The notes under the pieces are model-generated. The model was not told the DNA's origin. It searched no databases and saw nothing but the letters and a program-made list of their open reading frames with translations. Below are positions 51,357 through 60,240 of a DNA stretch of 64,000 nt, piece by piece. Source of the stretch: Aestuariivita sp049276915 (GTDB lineage Bacteria > Pseudomonadota > Alphaproteobacteria > Rhodobacterales > Rhodobacteraceae); assembly GCF_049276915.1 (NCBI RefSeq), contig NZ_JBASXK010000011.1, forward strand, positions 1 to 64,000, read 5' to 3'. The number at the start of each line of letters is the position of its first letter. Positions within the stretch are counted from its first letter, which is position 1. Position numbers and translations under genes: made by a program.

Positions 51357-51896
51357 CTATTCCTCCAGCGTGATTTGCGACAGGCCCATCTGGCGCGCAG
51401 CCGCCAGCGACAGGATTCCGGAATCCAGCCCCTGCGGCTTTTGAAACCGGCGCACGGCGGCGCGCGTGCGCGAATCCATCACTCCTGACACCGACCCCGA
51501 ATACAGCCCCCGCACGCTGAGCGCGCGCTGCACCGATTTTATGAACTCCTCGGTCATGTCTTCCGCGCAGGGCGTTTCGAACCAGGTTTCCTTGCGCTCG
51601 CGCACAATCGCCTGGCGCGTTTCGGTCTTGTAGATCGCCGGGCTGATCACCGTGCCATCGGTCATCACCTGAGCGGGTTGCAGCATCACCTGCTCGGTCA
51701 CGGTCTCGATGATCGCCGGTTCTGTCGTCTTGCCCCAGCAGGTCCCCAGAGCCGCACCGGGCGGGGCCACCTGTGTCAGAAAGGCCAGGTCGGGCTCGCG
51801 TATGGTGGATACATCCGGCAGGGGCGCACCTGCACAGCCCGCCAGCGCGGCCAGTGTCGCGGCCATCGCCACGCATCGAAAGGGTGATCTGCTCAT
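51357..51896 (-). CDS. Lipoprotein with peptidoglycan-binding-like domain
   Basis: The 179-residue protein has a lipoprotein signal (LAALAGC, Cys21). An unknown middle region has repeated TETRQ/TVTEQ-like strands and two cysteines (GTCWG, TPCAE). The C-terminal peptidoglycan-binding_1-type domain (SVQRALSVRGLYSGSVSGVM, then DSRTRAAVRRFQ) would tie it to the cell wall. The start MSRSPF at 51896 begins the signal. The role is unknown. Confidence 0.82.
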   Translation of the reverse strand: MSRSPFRCVAMAATLAALAGCAGAPLPDVSTIREPDLAFLTQVAPPGAALGTCWGKTTEPAIIETVTEQVMLQPAQVMTDGTVISPAIYKTETRQAIVRERKETWFETPCAEDMTEEFIKSVQRALSVRGLYSGSVSGVMDSRTRAAVRRFQKPQGLDSGILSLAAARQMGLSQITLEE

Positions 51897-52319
51897 GTCC
51901 GGGCCTCTGACGGGCGGTTGCTGCGGCAAGTGTAACGCAATAGCGGCGTGCGGCCTAGGGGGCTTTGAAGATTGGGTGATGCAACGCCTGGCCGGATTTG
52001 CAATCTGTGCTCAGACTTGGGCCCGATGGCTCGAGCACCGATCCATTGCAGATATCCGTGGAAACAAAATTTGATTGACTTGATCTTTCGGTCGATTGGC
52101 CTCGGCAACATTTTTATGCTGTTGATGAGCTTTGTCGACTGTAGGCACGACTGCAAATAGCTATGTGAAGGCAGCCAGGCAAAACTAGGTTTTTGCTCCG
52201 GGCATCGGTATGTCTTTGCATCGAGTTCGCAACAACGAAGTTGTGTATCCTCTCGGATTCTTGGAGGTTGCGTGCCAAGAGATTGAATGGATGTGATGGC
52301 TTTTGACTGCGTGCTGTCC
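51897..52319. other. AT-richer gap next to the dnaE2 remnant
   Basis: The stretch of about 420 bases, especially 52010-52290, is clearly richer in A and T than its neighbours and holds no convincing gene on either strand. It adjoins the 3' end of the DnaE2 remnant and may be a scar of deletion or insertion. No terminal repeats were found. Confidence 0.4.
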
Positions 52320-52721
52320 TTACGCTTCGCCAATGCCACCCTCGAGCAACAGCAGATCCAGCATCTCCGAGATATCCTCGATCTGTTCGGCAAGGATATG
52401 GGTCACCCCATGGGCGCGCTGCAGCCGGCCCGTGACGCGCAGCATGCGCGCGGCAATCACCGCGCGGCGGAACTGCTCATAGATCTTGCGCCACACGATG
52501 ATGTTCACCACGCCGGTCTCATCCTCGAGCGTCAGAAAGATCACCCCATTGGCAGTGCCCGGTCGCTGGCGCAGGATCACCAGACCGGCCACACAGATCC
52601 GCGCGCCCAGCGGCACAGGCTCCATATCGCAGGCCCGCACGCATGAGGGCGGGCGCGCCCATCCCGGTGCCGGGGGAACCTGATTGAAGGGATGAACGTC
52701 TGAAGGGTCATCTGGATGCAT
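52320..52721 (-). pseudogene. Solitary C-terminal OB-fold of error-prone DNA polymerase DnaE2
   Basis: The 133-residue frame matches only the last part of DnaE2: VPLGARICVAGLVILRQRPG, GVIFLTLEDETGVVNIIVW and RAVIAARMLRVTGRLQR are the hallmark of its tRNA-anti OB domain. The polymerase domains (over 900 residues) and the usual partners imuA and imuB are absent. The first 18 residues (MHPDDPSDVHPFNQVPPA) look unrelated. A LexA box lies two bases before the ATG. It is either the leftover of an internal deletion of an imuA-imuB-dnaE2 operon or a small SOS-induced protein; the frame is intact. Confidence 0.75.
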
Positions 52722-52723
52722 GG

Positions 52724-52738
52724 GAACAAAAATAGAAC
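52724..52738 (-). promoter_or_regulatory. LexA (SOS) box, GTTC-N7-GTTC
   Basis: On the plus strand GAAC (52724-52727) and GAAC (52735-52738) are separated by seven A/T bases, an exact match to the alphaproteobacterial LexA site. It sits two bases before the start codon of the DnaE2 OB-fold frame, so there is no room for a ribosome binding site between them; translation may be leaderless or begin further inside. Confidence 0.8.
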
Positions 52739-52880
52739 ATTTACGGATATTGGCAAGCCATGCCCTCAAGTCTGGCAAAAGGGACTGGCGCGCCCTACAT
52801 GGCTTGGCTAGACAGATGCCGGATATGAGGCAGCCCCCCGGAAACCGGGGCAGGACATGAGACAGAGGGAACAGAACGAT

Positions 52881-53204
52881 ATGGCAAAAATCACCTATAT
52901 CGAGCATGGCGGTAAAGAACATGTGGTCGAAGTGGCCAACGGGCTGACCGTGATGGAAGGTGCGCGCGACAACAACATCCCGGGCATCGAAGCCGATTGC
53001 GGTGGTGCCTGCGCCTGTTCCACCTGCCATGTCTATGTGCATCCCGACTGGGTCGAAAAGCTGCCTGCACGCGAAGACATGGAAGAAGACATGCTCGACT
53101 TCGCCTATGAGCCCGACCCCACGCGTTCGCGCCTGACCTGCCAGCTCAAGGTCACGGATGCGCTGGACGGCCTCGTGGTGCAAATGCCCGAAAAGCAGAT
53201 CTAA
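52881..53204 (+). CDS. 2Fe-2S ferredoxin, adrenodoxin type
   Basis: The 107-residue electron carrier has the cluster ligands C40-x5-C46-x2-C49 and C87 (DCGGACACSTCH and RLTCQL) and an extra Cys44. The type serves cytochrome P450s, Fe-S assembly or heme A synthesis in alphaproteobacteria. The start at 52881 follows the family start MAKITYIEHGG. The next gene begins in a TAATG overlap. Confidence 0.95.
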   Translation: MAKITYIEHGGKEHVVEVANGLTVMEGARDNNIPGIEADCGGACACSTCHVYVHPDWVEKLPAREDMEEDMLDFAYEPDPTRSRLTCQLKVTDALDGLVVQMPEKQI

Positions 53205-53905
53205 TGCGGGCGCTGGCGCTGGCATGGATATGCCTTGCCAGCAGCGCTGCCGCCCAGACGATCACGGCGGCCAGCTATGGCGCGCCGACCGACCGCTACC
53301 CTCATGCGGTTCTGGGCGATGACATCGAATATGCACAGCTTGATGTGACGCTCTCCGATGGGCGCCAGCTCTCGGCCTTTTACGAAGCCGATCTTGTCTT
53401 CGAAGACACCGCACCCCGGTTCTGGGATGTCACGGGCGACGGTGCGCCCGAGGTCGTGACGGTCGAAAGTCATGAGACCCAAGGCGCGCGGCTGGTGATC
53501 TGGGGGCTTGAGGCCGGCCAGTTGCGCCAGCTTGCGGCCACGCCCTTCATCGGCACCCGCTTTCGCTGGCTTGCCCCTGTGGGGGCGGCGGACATGGATG
53601 GCGACGGGCATATCGAGATCGCCTATATCGACCGCCCCCATCTGGCCAAGACCCTGCGCATCTGGCGCTACAAGGCCGATGATTTCGTAGAAATCGCCAC
53701 GCTGCCGGGCCTGACCAATCACCGCATCGGCGAGGATTTCATCACCGGCGGACTCCGCGATTGCGGGCAGGGGCCCGAACTGGTGGTCGTGGACGCGCGT
53801 TGGTCCAGGATCATGTCGGTGACGCTGGGCAAGGAACTGTCGCAAACGCCAATTGGCCCGTTCGCGGGGCGCGCATCGGTGGATGCGGTCCTGGCCTGTC
53901 AATAA
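53204..53905 (+). CDS. Secreted protein with FG-GAP/VCBS-like repeats
   Basis: The 233-residue protein has a short signal peptide (MRALALAWICLASSAAAQ) and beta-propeller-like repeats with calcium-type loops (WDVTGDGAPEVV and ADMDGDGHIEIAYID). It overlaps the ferredoxin stop codon. Such proteins act in the periplasm or outside the cell; the partner is unknown. Confidence 0.82.
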   Translation: MRALALAWICLASSAAAQTITAASYGAPTDRYPHAVLGDDIEYAQLDVTLSDGRQLSAFYEADLVFEDTAPRFWDVTGDGAPEVVTVESHETQGARLVIWGLEAGQLRQLAATPFIGTRFRWLAPVGAADMDGDGHIEIAYIDRPHLAKTLRIWRYKADDFVEIATLPGLTNHRIGEDFITGGLRDCGQGPELVVVDARWSRIMSVTLGKELSQTPIGPFAGRASVDAVLACQ

Positions 53906-54372
53906 CGGCCTGTTCGCCGTGCTGGTCCGGGATCGGGCCGCATGTGCCGGGCACCGGCAGACCGCCCCCACCGGCTGGTGATTTGCCAGCGTGAGCGAAC
54001 CGACCATCTGAAAGATGACAGGTCTTTCATAAAGGACAGTTGAACACCTGTTTGATCGCCACCCTCGGGTCCGGCGATGCCCGGCGCGCGTTGCGCTGCC
54101 CACCGCACGGTGCCCCAACCAATCTGCAACCTGTCTCGTTCATAACCTCATTCCAGCAGCTGCCAGCACCAACCGGGTCTTACACCCCCGGTCCGGTGCG
54201 CTCAGGAGAGATGGTTACCCATCGCGCATTCAACGCGTTCCCGCCCGGATTAAAGCCCCGGACGAGGATGCAGCCATCGCCACCTTGGCGGGCCCGCCGT
54301 CCTGATGTCTTTCCAAGGATTGCAAAACAACCGACCGGCACGAATGCCGAGTGTCGGTCCAATCTGCCGTGC
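53906..54372. other. 467-base gap without recognisable gene
   Basis: Reading frames here have no family resemblance, no good ribosome binding sites and unusual composition for this genome. No tRNA, known RNA or repeat family was recognised. It separates the ferredoxin pair (plus) from the oxidoreductase-purD pair (minus). Confidence 0.4.
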
Positions 54373-55608
54373 CTATGCTCGCCGTTTGCGAAAGGACGCC
54401 GCTCCGAGGGCGCAGACATTCTCCCACACCGTCCGCCAGGCCGACAGCTTCGGGTCCGGCTCGCGCCCTTGCCCCATCCGCCGGATCTGACTTTCGTAAT
54501 AGGTGATCGGGATCATGAACATCCTGTCCAGCGCACGGATGCCCGTGCTGGGCCGGCCCACATCACAGATGTACTCGGCATCTGCCGCGGCGTTGAGCGG
54601 AAATTCCGGATCCAGCACCAGCGCCCGCGCCAGCCCGACAAAATCCAAAGCGCCAGAGGCCAGTGCCCCCTCCATCGCGGCCACCGACCGGAACCCGCCG
54701 GTCACCGCCAATGGCACACTGGTCCGCGCCCGAGCCTGTTGCGCGAAATCCAGAAAATACGCCTCCCGCGCAGAGCTCGATGACCGCGCGCCCGTCATCG
54801 CAGGTGCCTCATAGGTGCCACCCGATATTTCGATCAGGTCAATGCCCCCGGCGGTCAGGGCCTCGATCACCGCCAGCGCCTCGTCGCCCTCGAACCCGCC
54901 CTTCTGAAAGTCGGCAGAGTTCATCTTGATTGACACAGGAAAGGCATCGCCCACCTCGGCCCGGATCGCCTGCAACACCTCCAGCACAAAGCGTCGGCGC
55001 TTCTGTGGCGTGCCGCCCCAGTCATCCTCCCGCCGATTGTGATGCGGCGACAGGAACTGGCTCACCAGATAACCATGTGCGCCATGGATCTGCACCCCGT
55101 CAAACCCGGCTTGCTTGGCCAGCGCCGCAGAGCGCGCATACCGCGCGATAACGGCCTCGATCTCGGCAGGCTCCAACGCGCGTGGGACGGCAAAGCTCGT
55201 CTCCAGACCTTTGCCCAGGGCAACGGCCGAAGGTGCCACAGGCTCTGGCGTCAGAAACTTCGGGCTCTGCTTGCCGGGATGGTTCAACTGCATCCAGAAC
55301 AGAGTCTCGGGGTTGGCCTCATGCACCGCATCCGCCCAGTCACGAAACGGGGCCAGATCGCTGCCGTCTTCCAAGACCACGTTGCCCGGCTCACCAAGGG
55401 CCGTCGGGTCAATCATCACGTTCCCGCTGACCAGAATTCCGGTGCCGCCCTTGGCCCAGCGAGCATAGACACGGGTATGCGCCTGCGTCGGCAGGTGCAC
55501 GCCATGGGTGGCCAACACTTCGCTCATTGCCGATTTCAGGATGCGGTTCGGCGCGGTGGCTTTGCCGTTTATCTCGAATGGGCTGAACAGGATGGGCGCA
55601 TGGCTCAT
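54373..55608 (-). CDS. NADH:flavin oxidoreductase, old yellow enzyme family
   Basis: The 411-residue FMN enzyme has a TIM-barrel core with KSAMSEVLAT, the active-site GVQIHGAHGYLVSQFLSP (His pair) and SIKMNSADF, as in COG1902 ene-reductases and dienoyl-CoA reductase-like proteins. It lacks the C-terminal Fe-S/FAD domains of the long forms. It starts in an ATGA overlap with the purD stop codon. The substrate is unknown. Confidence 0.9.
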   Translation of the reverse strand: MSHAPILFSPFEINGKATAPNRILKSAMSEVLATHGVHLPTQAHTRVYARWAKGGTGILVSGNVMIDPTALGEPGNVVLEDGSDLAPFRDWADAVHEANPETLFWMQLNHPGKQSPKFLTPEPVAPSAVALGKGLETSFAVPRALEPAEIEAVIARYARSAALAKQAGFDGVQIHGAHGYLVSQFLSPHHNRREDDWGGTPQKRRRFVLEVLQAIRAEVGDAFPVSIKMNSADFQKGGFEGDEALAVIEALTAGGIDLIEISGGTYEAPAMTGARSSSSAREAYFLDFAQQARARTSVPLAVTGGFRSVAAMEGALASGALDFVGLARALVLDPEFPLNAAADAEYICDVGRPSTGIRALDRMFMIPITYYESQIRRMGQGREPDPKLSAWRTVWENVCALGAASFRKRRA

Positions 55609-56867
55609 AATGCCCGCCAACCGATATCGCGCCGGCAAAACCCCTCGGGCCAGTCAATCGCATCCACCATGGCATAGGCCCGGTCGCGTGCCTCGGCCAG
55701 GCTGGCCCCGCGCGCAGTCGCGTTCAGGACCCGCCCGCCACTGGCCACGACCCGGCCGTCCACCTCGGTGGTGCCCGCATGAAAACACATCTCGAAACTG
55801 GTTTCGGCAAGCCCGTCCAGACCAGAGATGAGCGAGCCTTTCTGATAGGCACCGGGATAGCCCGCAGCACAGAGAACCACCGTCATCGCGTGGTCATCGG
55901 CCCAGTTCACCTGAGCCTGATCCAGCCGTCCCTCGGCGGCGGCATGCATCAGGTCCATCGCCTGCGCCCCCAGCCGCATCATCAGCACCTGACATTCCGG
56001 ATCGCCAAAGCGCACGTTGTATTCCACCAGCCGGGGCTGGCCGTCCTTGATCATCAACCCGGCATACAGCACCCCCTGATAGGGCATGCCGCGCCGCGCC
56101 ATCTCGGCCATGGTGGGGCGGATGATCTCGGCCAGCGCCTTTTCGGCAATCGCATCCGTCAGCACCGGGGCCGGGGAATAGGCTCCCATGCCGCCGGTAT
56201 TGGGGCCGGTGTCGCCCTCGCCGACGCGCTTGTGATCCTGCGCCGTGCCGATGGGCAGCACCGTTTCGCCATCGCAGAGCACGAAGAACGAGGCCTCCTC
56301 GCCCTCCATGAATTCCTCGATCACCACCTCGGTGCCCGCGCCACCAAAGGCACCGCCGAACATGTCGTCAATCGCCGCCTCCGCCTCGGCCAGGGTCTCG
56401 GCGATGATCACGCCCTTGCCTGCGGCCAGCCCGTCCGCCTTGACCACGATCGGTGCCCCCTGGGCGCGCACATAGTCCTTGGCCGTCGCGGCATCGGTGA
56501 AATGACCATAGCCCGCCGTGGGTGCCTTGGCCGCGTCACAGATGTCCTTGGTAAAGCTCTTTGAGGCCTCCAGCCGCGCCGCCGCCGCCGAGGGGCCAAA
56601 GACCAGCATCCCGGCATCGCGCAACCGATCCGCCACGCCCGCCGCCAGGGGCGCTTCGGGACCGATGATCACGAAATCTATCGCGTTTTCCTCGGCAAAG
56701 GTCACAACCGCGCCGCCATCTTCGATGTTCAGGCTGGCGCAATCGGCAATCTGCGCGATCCCTGCATTGCCCGGTGCCACGATCAGCTTGTCGCATTTGG
56801 GATTCTGCAACACCGCCCAGGCCAGGGAATGTTCGCGACCGCCGCCGCCCAGGATCAGGATATTCAT
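55605..56867 (-). CDS. purD: Phosphoribosylamine-glycine ligase
   Basis: PurD carries out the second step of purine synthesis. The 420-residue ATP-grasp enzyme opens MNILILGGGGREHSLAW and has VKADGLAAGKGVI, EEFMEGEEASFFVL and GPNTGGMGAYSPAP. It is divergent from xseA and followed by the overlapping oxidoreductase gene. Confidence 0.97.
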   Translation of the reverse strand: MNILILGGGGREHSLAWAVLQNPKCDKLIVAPGNAGIAQIADCASLNIEDGGAVVTFAEENAIDFVIIGPEAPLAAGVADRLRDAGMLVFGPSAAAARLEASKSFTKDICDAAKAPTAGYGHFTDAATAKDYVRAQGAPIVVKADGLAAGKGVIIAETLAEAEAAIDDMFGGAFGGAGTEVVIEEFMEGEEASFFVLCDGETVLPIGTAQDHKRVGEGDTGPNTGGMGAYSPAPVLTDAIAEKALAEIIRPTMAEMARRGMPYQGVLYAGLMIKDGQPRLVEYNVRFGDPECQVLMMRLGAQAMDLMHAAAEGRLDQAQVNWADDHAMTVVLCAAGYPGAYQKGSLISGLDGLAETSFEMCFHAGTTEVDGRVVASGGRVLNATARGASLAEARDRAYAMVDAIDWPEGFCRRDIGWRAL

Positions 56868-56945
56868 GTTCTGCGCCCCTCAGATGCTTGGCCTTGTGCC
56901 TGTCGCGTTCTAAGCTGCACCAAAGCCAGTGACAAGGTAACCACG

Positions 56946-58484
56946 ATGGACCTGATCGACAGCCCCGAACCGGGACAGAACGCGCCGGAATTCACCGTCT
57001 CGGAAATCTCGGGCGCGATCAAACGCATGATCGAGGGTGAGTTCGCCCATGTGCGCATCCGCGCCGAAGTGGGTCGCGTGTCGCATCCGCGCTCGGGGCA
57101 TGTCTACCTCGATCTCAAGGATGACCGCGCCGTGATCGCCGCCGTCATGTGGAAAGGCGTCGCCGCACGTCAGGTCACCCAGCCCGAAGAGGGTATGGAG
57201 GTCGTCGCCGTCGGTCGCCTGACCACCTTTCCGGGGCAGTCCAAATACCAGATGGTCATCGAGGAAATCCGCCCCGCGGGCATGGGCGCGCTTATGGCGA
57301 TGCTGGAAAAGCGCAAGGCCGCTCTGGGTGCCGAAGGGCTGTTCGATCCAGGCCGCAAGAAACCCTTGCCCTATCTGCCCGAGGTCATCGGCGTCGTGAC
57401 CTCGCCCTCGGGCGCGGTGATCCGCGATATCCTGCACCGCCTGCGCGATCGCTTTCCGCGCAAGGTGCTGATCTGGCCCGTGGCCGTTCAGGGCGAGAAA
57501 TGCGCCCCCGAAGTGGCCCGCGCCATTGCCGGTTTCAACGCGCTCACCCCCGGTGGCGCGGTGCCGCGCCCGGACCTGTTGATCGTGGCGCGCGGTGGCG
57601 GCTCGGTCGAGGATCTCTGGGGCTTCAACGAAGAAATCGTGGTGCGCGCGGCGGCGGCCTCTGACATTCCGCTGATCTCGGCTGTGGGCCATGAGACCGA
57701 CACCACGCTGATCGACTATGCCTCGGACCAGCGCGCGCCCACGCCCACGGCTGCCGCCGAACTTGCCGTGCCGGTGCGGATGGAGCTGCTTTCATGGGTG
57801 GGGGCGCAAGGCGCGCGCCTGTCGCGCGGCACCACCAATGCCATCGGCCTGCGCCGCCAGAGGCTGACCGATCTGGGCCGCGCCCTGCCCAAACCGGGCA
57901 CGCTTCTGGAAAGCGCGCAGCAACGGCTGGATCTGGCGGCCGAGAAACTGCCCGCCGCGCTGGATCGCGGGGTGCAGCGGCGCAAACTGCGCCTGACCGA
58001 ACTGTCGGGCAGCCTGCGCCCGCGTGTTCTGGGCCGCCTTGTCGGCACCGAGCGTGAAAAGCTCACACGGCTTTCCGCGCGTCTTTCGCCGGCGCTTGGC
58101 AGGGCGATATCGGGCAAACGCGAAGCCTTTCGCCAGCAATCCCGCCTTCTTCAGCCCCAGCGTCTGGGGGCGGATCTGTCCGCCAAATCGGACGCGCTCG
58201 AGCGGCTTGCGCGCAGGCTTTCACAGGCTGGCCGGGGCCAGATCGCGCGCTGGCAGGCGCAGGTCGACGCGGCAGGGCGGCTGCATGAAACGCTCAGCTA
58301 CAAGGCCACGCTTGAGCGCGGCTATGCGGTGATCCGTTCAGAAGGTGTGGTGCTGACCCGCAAGGCCGAGGCACAGAATGCCAGCGCTCTTGAGATCGAA
58401 TTCGCAGATGGCCGTCTGGCCCTGAACGGCAAATCTCCGGTGCGCGCAAAACCCGAACCGCCCGAACAGGGCAGCCTGTTCTGA
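56946..58484 (+). CDS. xseA: Exodeoxyribonuclease VII large subunit
   Basis: XseA is the catalytic subunit of the single-strand exonuclease. The 512-residue protein has the N-terminal OB-fold (FTVSEISGAIKRMIEGEFAH), the catalytic domain with GVVTSPSGAVIRDIL and ARGGGSVEDLWGFNEE, and a long helical C-terminal region. The start at 56946 is preferred because the sequence upstream overlaps the divergent purD start. The small subunit gene xseB is not in the window. Confidence 0.95.
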   Translation: MDLIDSPEPGQNAPEFTVSEISGAIKRMIEGEFAHVRIRAEVGRVSHPRSGHVYLDLKDDRAVIAAVMWKGVAARQVTQPEEGMEVVAVGRLTTFPGQSKYQMVIEEIRPAGMGALMAMLEKRKAALGAEGLFDPGRKKPLPYLPEVIGVVTSPSGAVIRDILHRLRDRFPRKVLIWPVAVQGEKCAPEVARAIAGFNALTPGGAVPRPDLLIVARGGGSVEDLWGFNEEIVVRAAAASDIPLISAVGHETDTTLIDYASDQRAPTPTAAAELAVPVRMELLSWVGAQGARLSRGTTNAIGLRRQRLTDLGRALPKPGTLLESAQQRLDLAAEKLPAALDRGVQRRKLRLTELSGSLRPRVLGRLVGTEREKLTRLSARLSPALGRAISGKREAFRQQSRLLQPQRLGADLSAKSDALERLARRLSQAGRGQIARWQAQVDAAGRLHETLSYKATLERGYAVIRSEGVVLTRKAEAQNASALEIEFADGRLALNGKSPVRAKPEPPEQGSLF

Positions 58485-58515
58485 GCCCCGTGCCTCTGGC
58501 GGGTGTCAGGCGCGC

Positions 58516-58914
58516 TCAGACCCCGGTGTCGGGGCCAAAGCAGACCATCTCTTCGTCCTTTTCATAGGCCAGATAGCTTGCAGGCGGCGAACCGGGGCTG
58601 GCATTGGCAAAGCGTGCGATCAGACCCTGAGGCGTTTGCTCGAAGCTCCAGCATTGCGGCACGTCCCAGCCCTCATAGGCAAAGCAGATGAAACCGTCCT
58701 GCTCATACCAGACCCCGGGGGTGCATTCGCCGTCCAGAAACGACCATTCCACCTGCCGGTTCTCGCGATAGCGCTCAACGCCGTAATCCTGCCCATTGAG
58801 GCTGAAGAACAGGGTCTTGCCTTCGGTATAGGTTTCGAATTCATCGGCTGTCATCTCGGCGAGGGCCGGAGCCGTCATGGCCATCAGGGCCAGAATCACG
58901 CTGCGTTTGATCAT
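58516..58914 (-). CDS. Secreted protein of unknown function
   Basis: The 132-residue protein has a signal peptide (MIKRSVILALMAMTAPALA) and a mature domain with four cysteines (DGECTPG, GFICFAY, PQCWSF, MVCFGP) and the aromatic-rich pattern VWYEQDGFICFAYEGW. It resembles uncharacterised periplasmic proteins of Rhodobacteraceae. It lies four bases after the alkB-like gene and may be cotranscribed with it. Confidence 0.75.
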   Translation of the reverse strand: MIKRSVILALMAMTAPALAEMTADEFETYTEGKTLFFSLNGQDYGVERYRENRQVEWSFLDGECTPGVWYEQDGFICFAYEGWDVPQCWSFEQTPQGLIARFANASPGSPPASYLAYEKDEEMVCFGPDTGV

Positions 58915-58918
58915 GGGG

Positions 58919-60028
58919 TCAGTGTGACAGATGCGCTTGGGCGCTGCCAAGGGCACCTGTCGCCGCGCCTGCCGTCTTGCGCAACGAGGCGGACCTGTCC
59001 CCGGCGCTGTCCTGCGCGCTCCATTTGCGGGCGCGCTTGTCCATCATGCGCCGCCACAGCGGCGGGATCAGCGCGATGCTTGCCATCACCGGCAGGGACC
59101 GGGGCAGCATCGGCATCGTGGCGTGATCCAGTTCCAGTTCCGGAAATGTTTTCAACGGGTTCTGGTGGTGATCGGAATGGCGCGGCGCGTTCAGCATCAG
59201 CGCCGAGGAATACCACTGCGGCGCGTTCCAGCTATGGCGCGGGCCTGCAGGCTCGTACCCGCCATCCGCGCGGCGCGCGCGCTCCAGCCCGTAATGCTGC
59301 ACATAATCCGACAGGATCAGCTGCATCTGCGCATAGCTCGCCAGCGCCAGCCAGATCACCACGCCCGACAGTCCCGCGATCAGCCAGCCGATCCACAGGC
59401 TGAGGCAGGCTCCGGCGACGTAGATCACATAAGGATGCACTCCGCGCGCGCCTGTCGCGGCACGGCGCATCCGGGTCTCGGCCGCCAGCCCCGCGCGAAA
59501 CGACCCGATCCAGGCGCGCGGCCAGAAGTGGTAAAATCCCATGCCCAGAGGGGCCGAGTTCGGATCCCTGGGCGTGGCGACATGGACATGATGCACCTTG
59601 GGGTGGGCCGAGGCGTGATGTCCGAACAACAGCGTCGCATAGACCGCCACGCCCAGACGGCGCGGCCAACGCGCCGAGCGGTGGATCAGCTCATGCGCGT
59701 TCGAGTTCGACACCTGTCCAAAGAACAACCCCAGCGCCAGCGCGGTGACCACCGCAGCGGCACCCTCCAGCCGGCCATTTGCCGTCAGCGCCCAGACCCC
59801 CAGTGGCATCAGCGCCAGATGCGCCAGACCCAGCGCCGTGGTGAGGCGATCTGCGCTGCCCGCCGAGTCCGCGTTACCTTCGGGCGGGGGTGCGGACACC
59901 AGCCGGTCCAGCCCCGCAACCAGTGCCGTGACGCTGATCAGGGCGGCCACGCTCCACCAGCCGCCCAACAGGCAGGCCGTGGCCAGCAAGGCCAGCGTCA
60001 GGAAAGGGATCAGCACAAAACGCGCCAT
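58919..60028 (-). CDS. alkB: AlkB-type membrane alkane hydroxylase
   Basis: AlkB inserts oxygen into alkanes or fatty substrates at a di-iron site in the membrane. The 369-residue protein has the histidine boxes in order: HELIHR, HHASAH...HHVHVAT, and RHSDHH, with the DYVQHYGLER segment, and six membrane helices. The start is uncertain: 60028 (MARFVLI) matches relatives, while an ATG at 60067 would add 13 residues. A rubredoxin gene is not nearby; the 2Fe-2S ferredoxin at 52881 is not linked. Confidence 0.88.
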   Translation of the reverse strand: MARFVLIPFLTLALLATACLLGGWWSVAALISVTALVAGLDRLVSAPPPEGNADSAGSADRLTTALGLAHLALMPLGVWALTANGRLEGAAAVVTALALGLFFGQVSNSNAHELIHRSARWPRRLGVAVYATLLFGHHASAHPKVHHVHVATPRDPNSAPLGMGFYHFWPRAWIGSFRAGLAAETRMRRAATGARGVHPYVIYVAGACLSLWIGWLIAGLSGVVIWLALASYAQMQLILSDYVQHYGLERARRADGGYEPAGPRHSWNAPQWYSSALMLNAPRHSDHHQNPLKTFPELELDHATMPMLPRSLPVMASIALIPPLWRRMMDKRARKWSAQDSAGDRSASLRKTAGAATGALGSAQAHLSH

Positions 60029-60240
60029 ATGGATAGGCAACCACCGGAAATTTCCGCTCTTGAACATAGTCTAGCACAGCGCGGGGCCCAGTGTTACGGC
60101 AGCAATGTGTAAAATTAGCGGCGGCGCGTTCCGATTGGAAAGCCGCGCGCGCGCAAAACCGCAAAACCATGTCGCTTTTGACCGCCATCGCCGCGTGACC
60201 CCCGGTATACAGCTCAAGACCGATGACGGAGGGCCGCACA

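Noticed and set aside
49849..51876. Long minus-strand open frame across degP
   Set aside because: Antisense shadow of degP, which has a full catalytic triad and PDZ domains.
53906..54419. Several open frames in the gap before the old-yellow-enzyme gene
   Set aside because: They have odd composition, no ribosome binding sites and no family resemblance.
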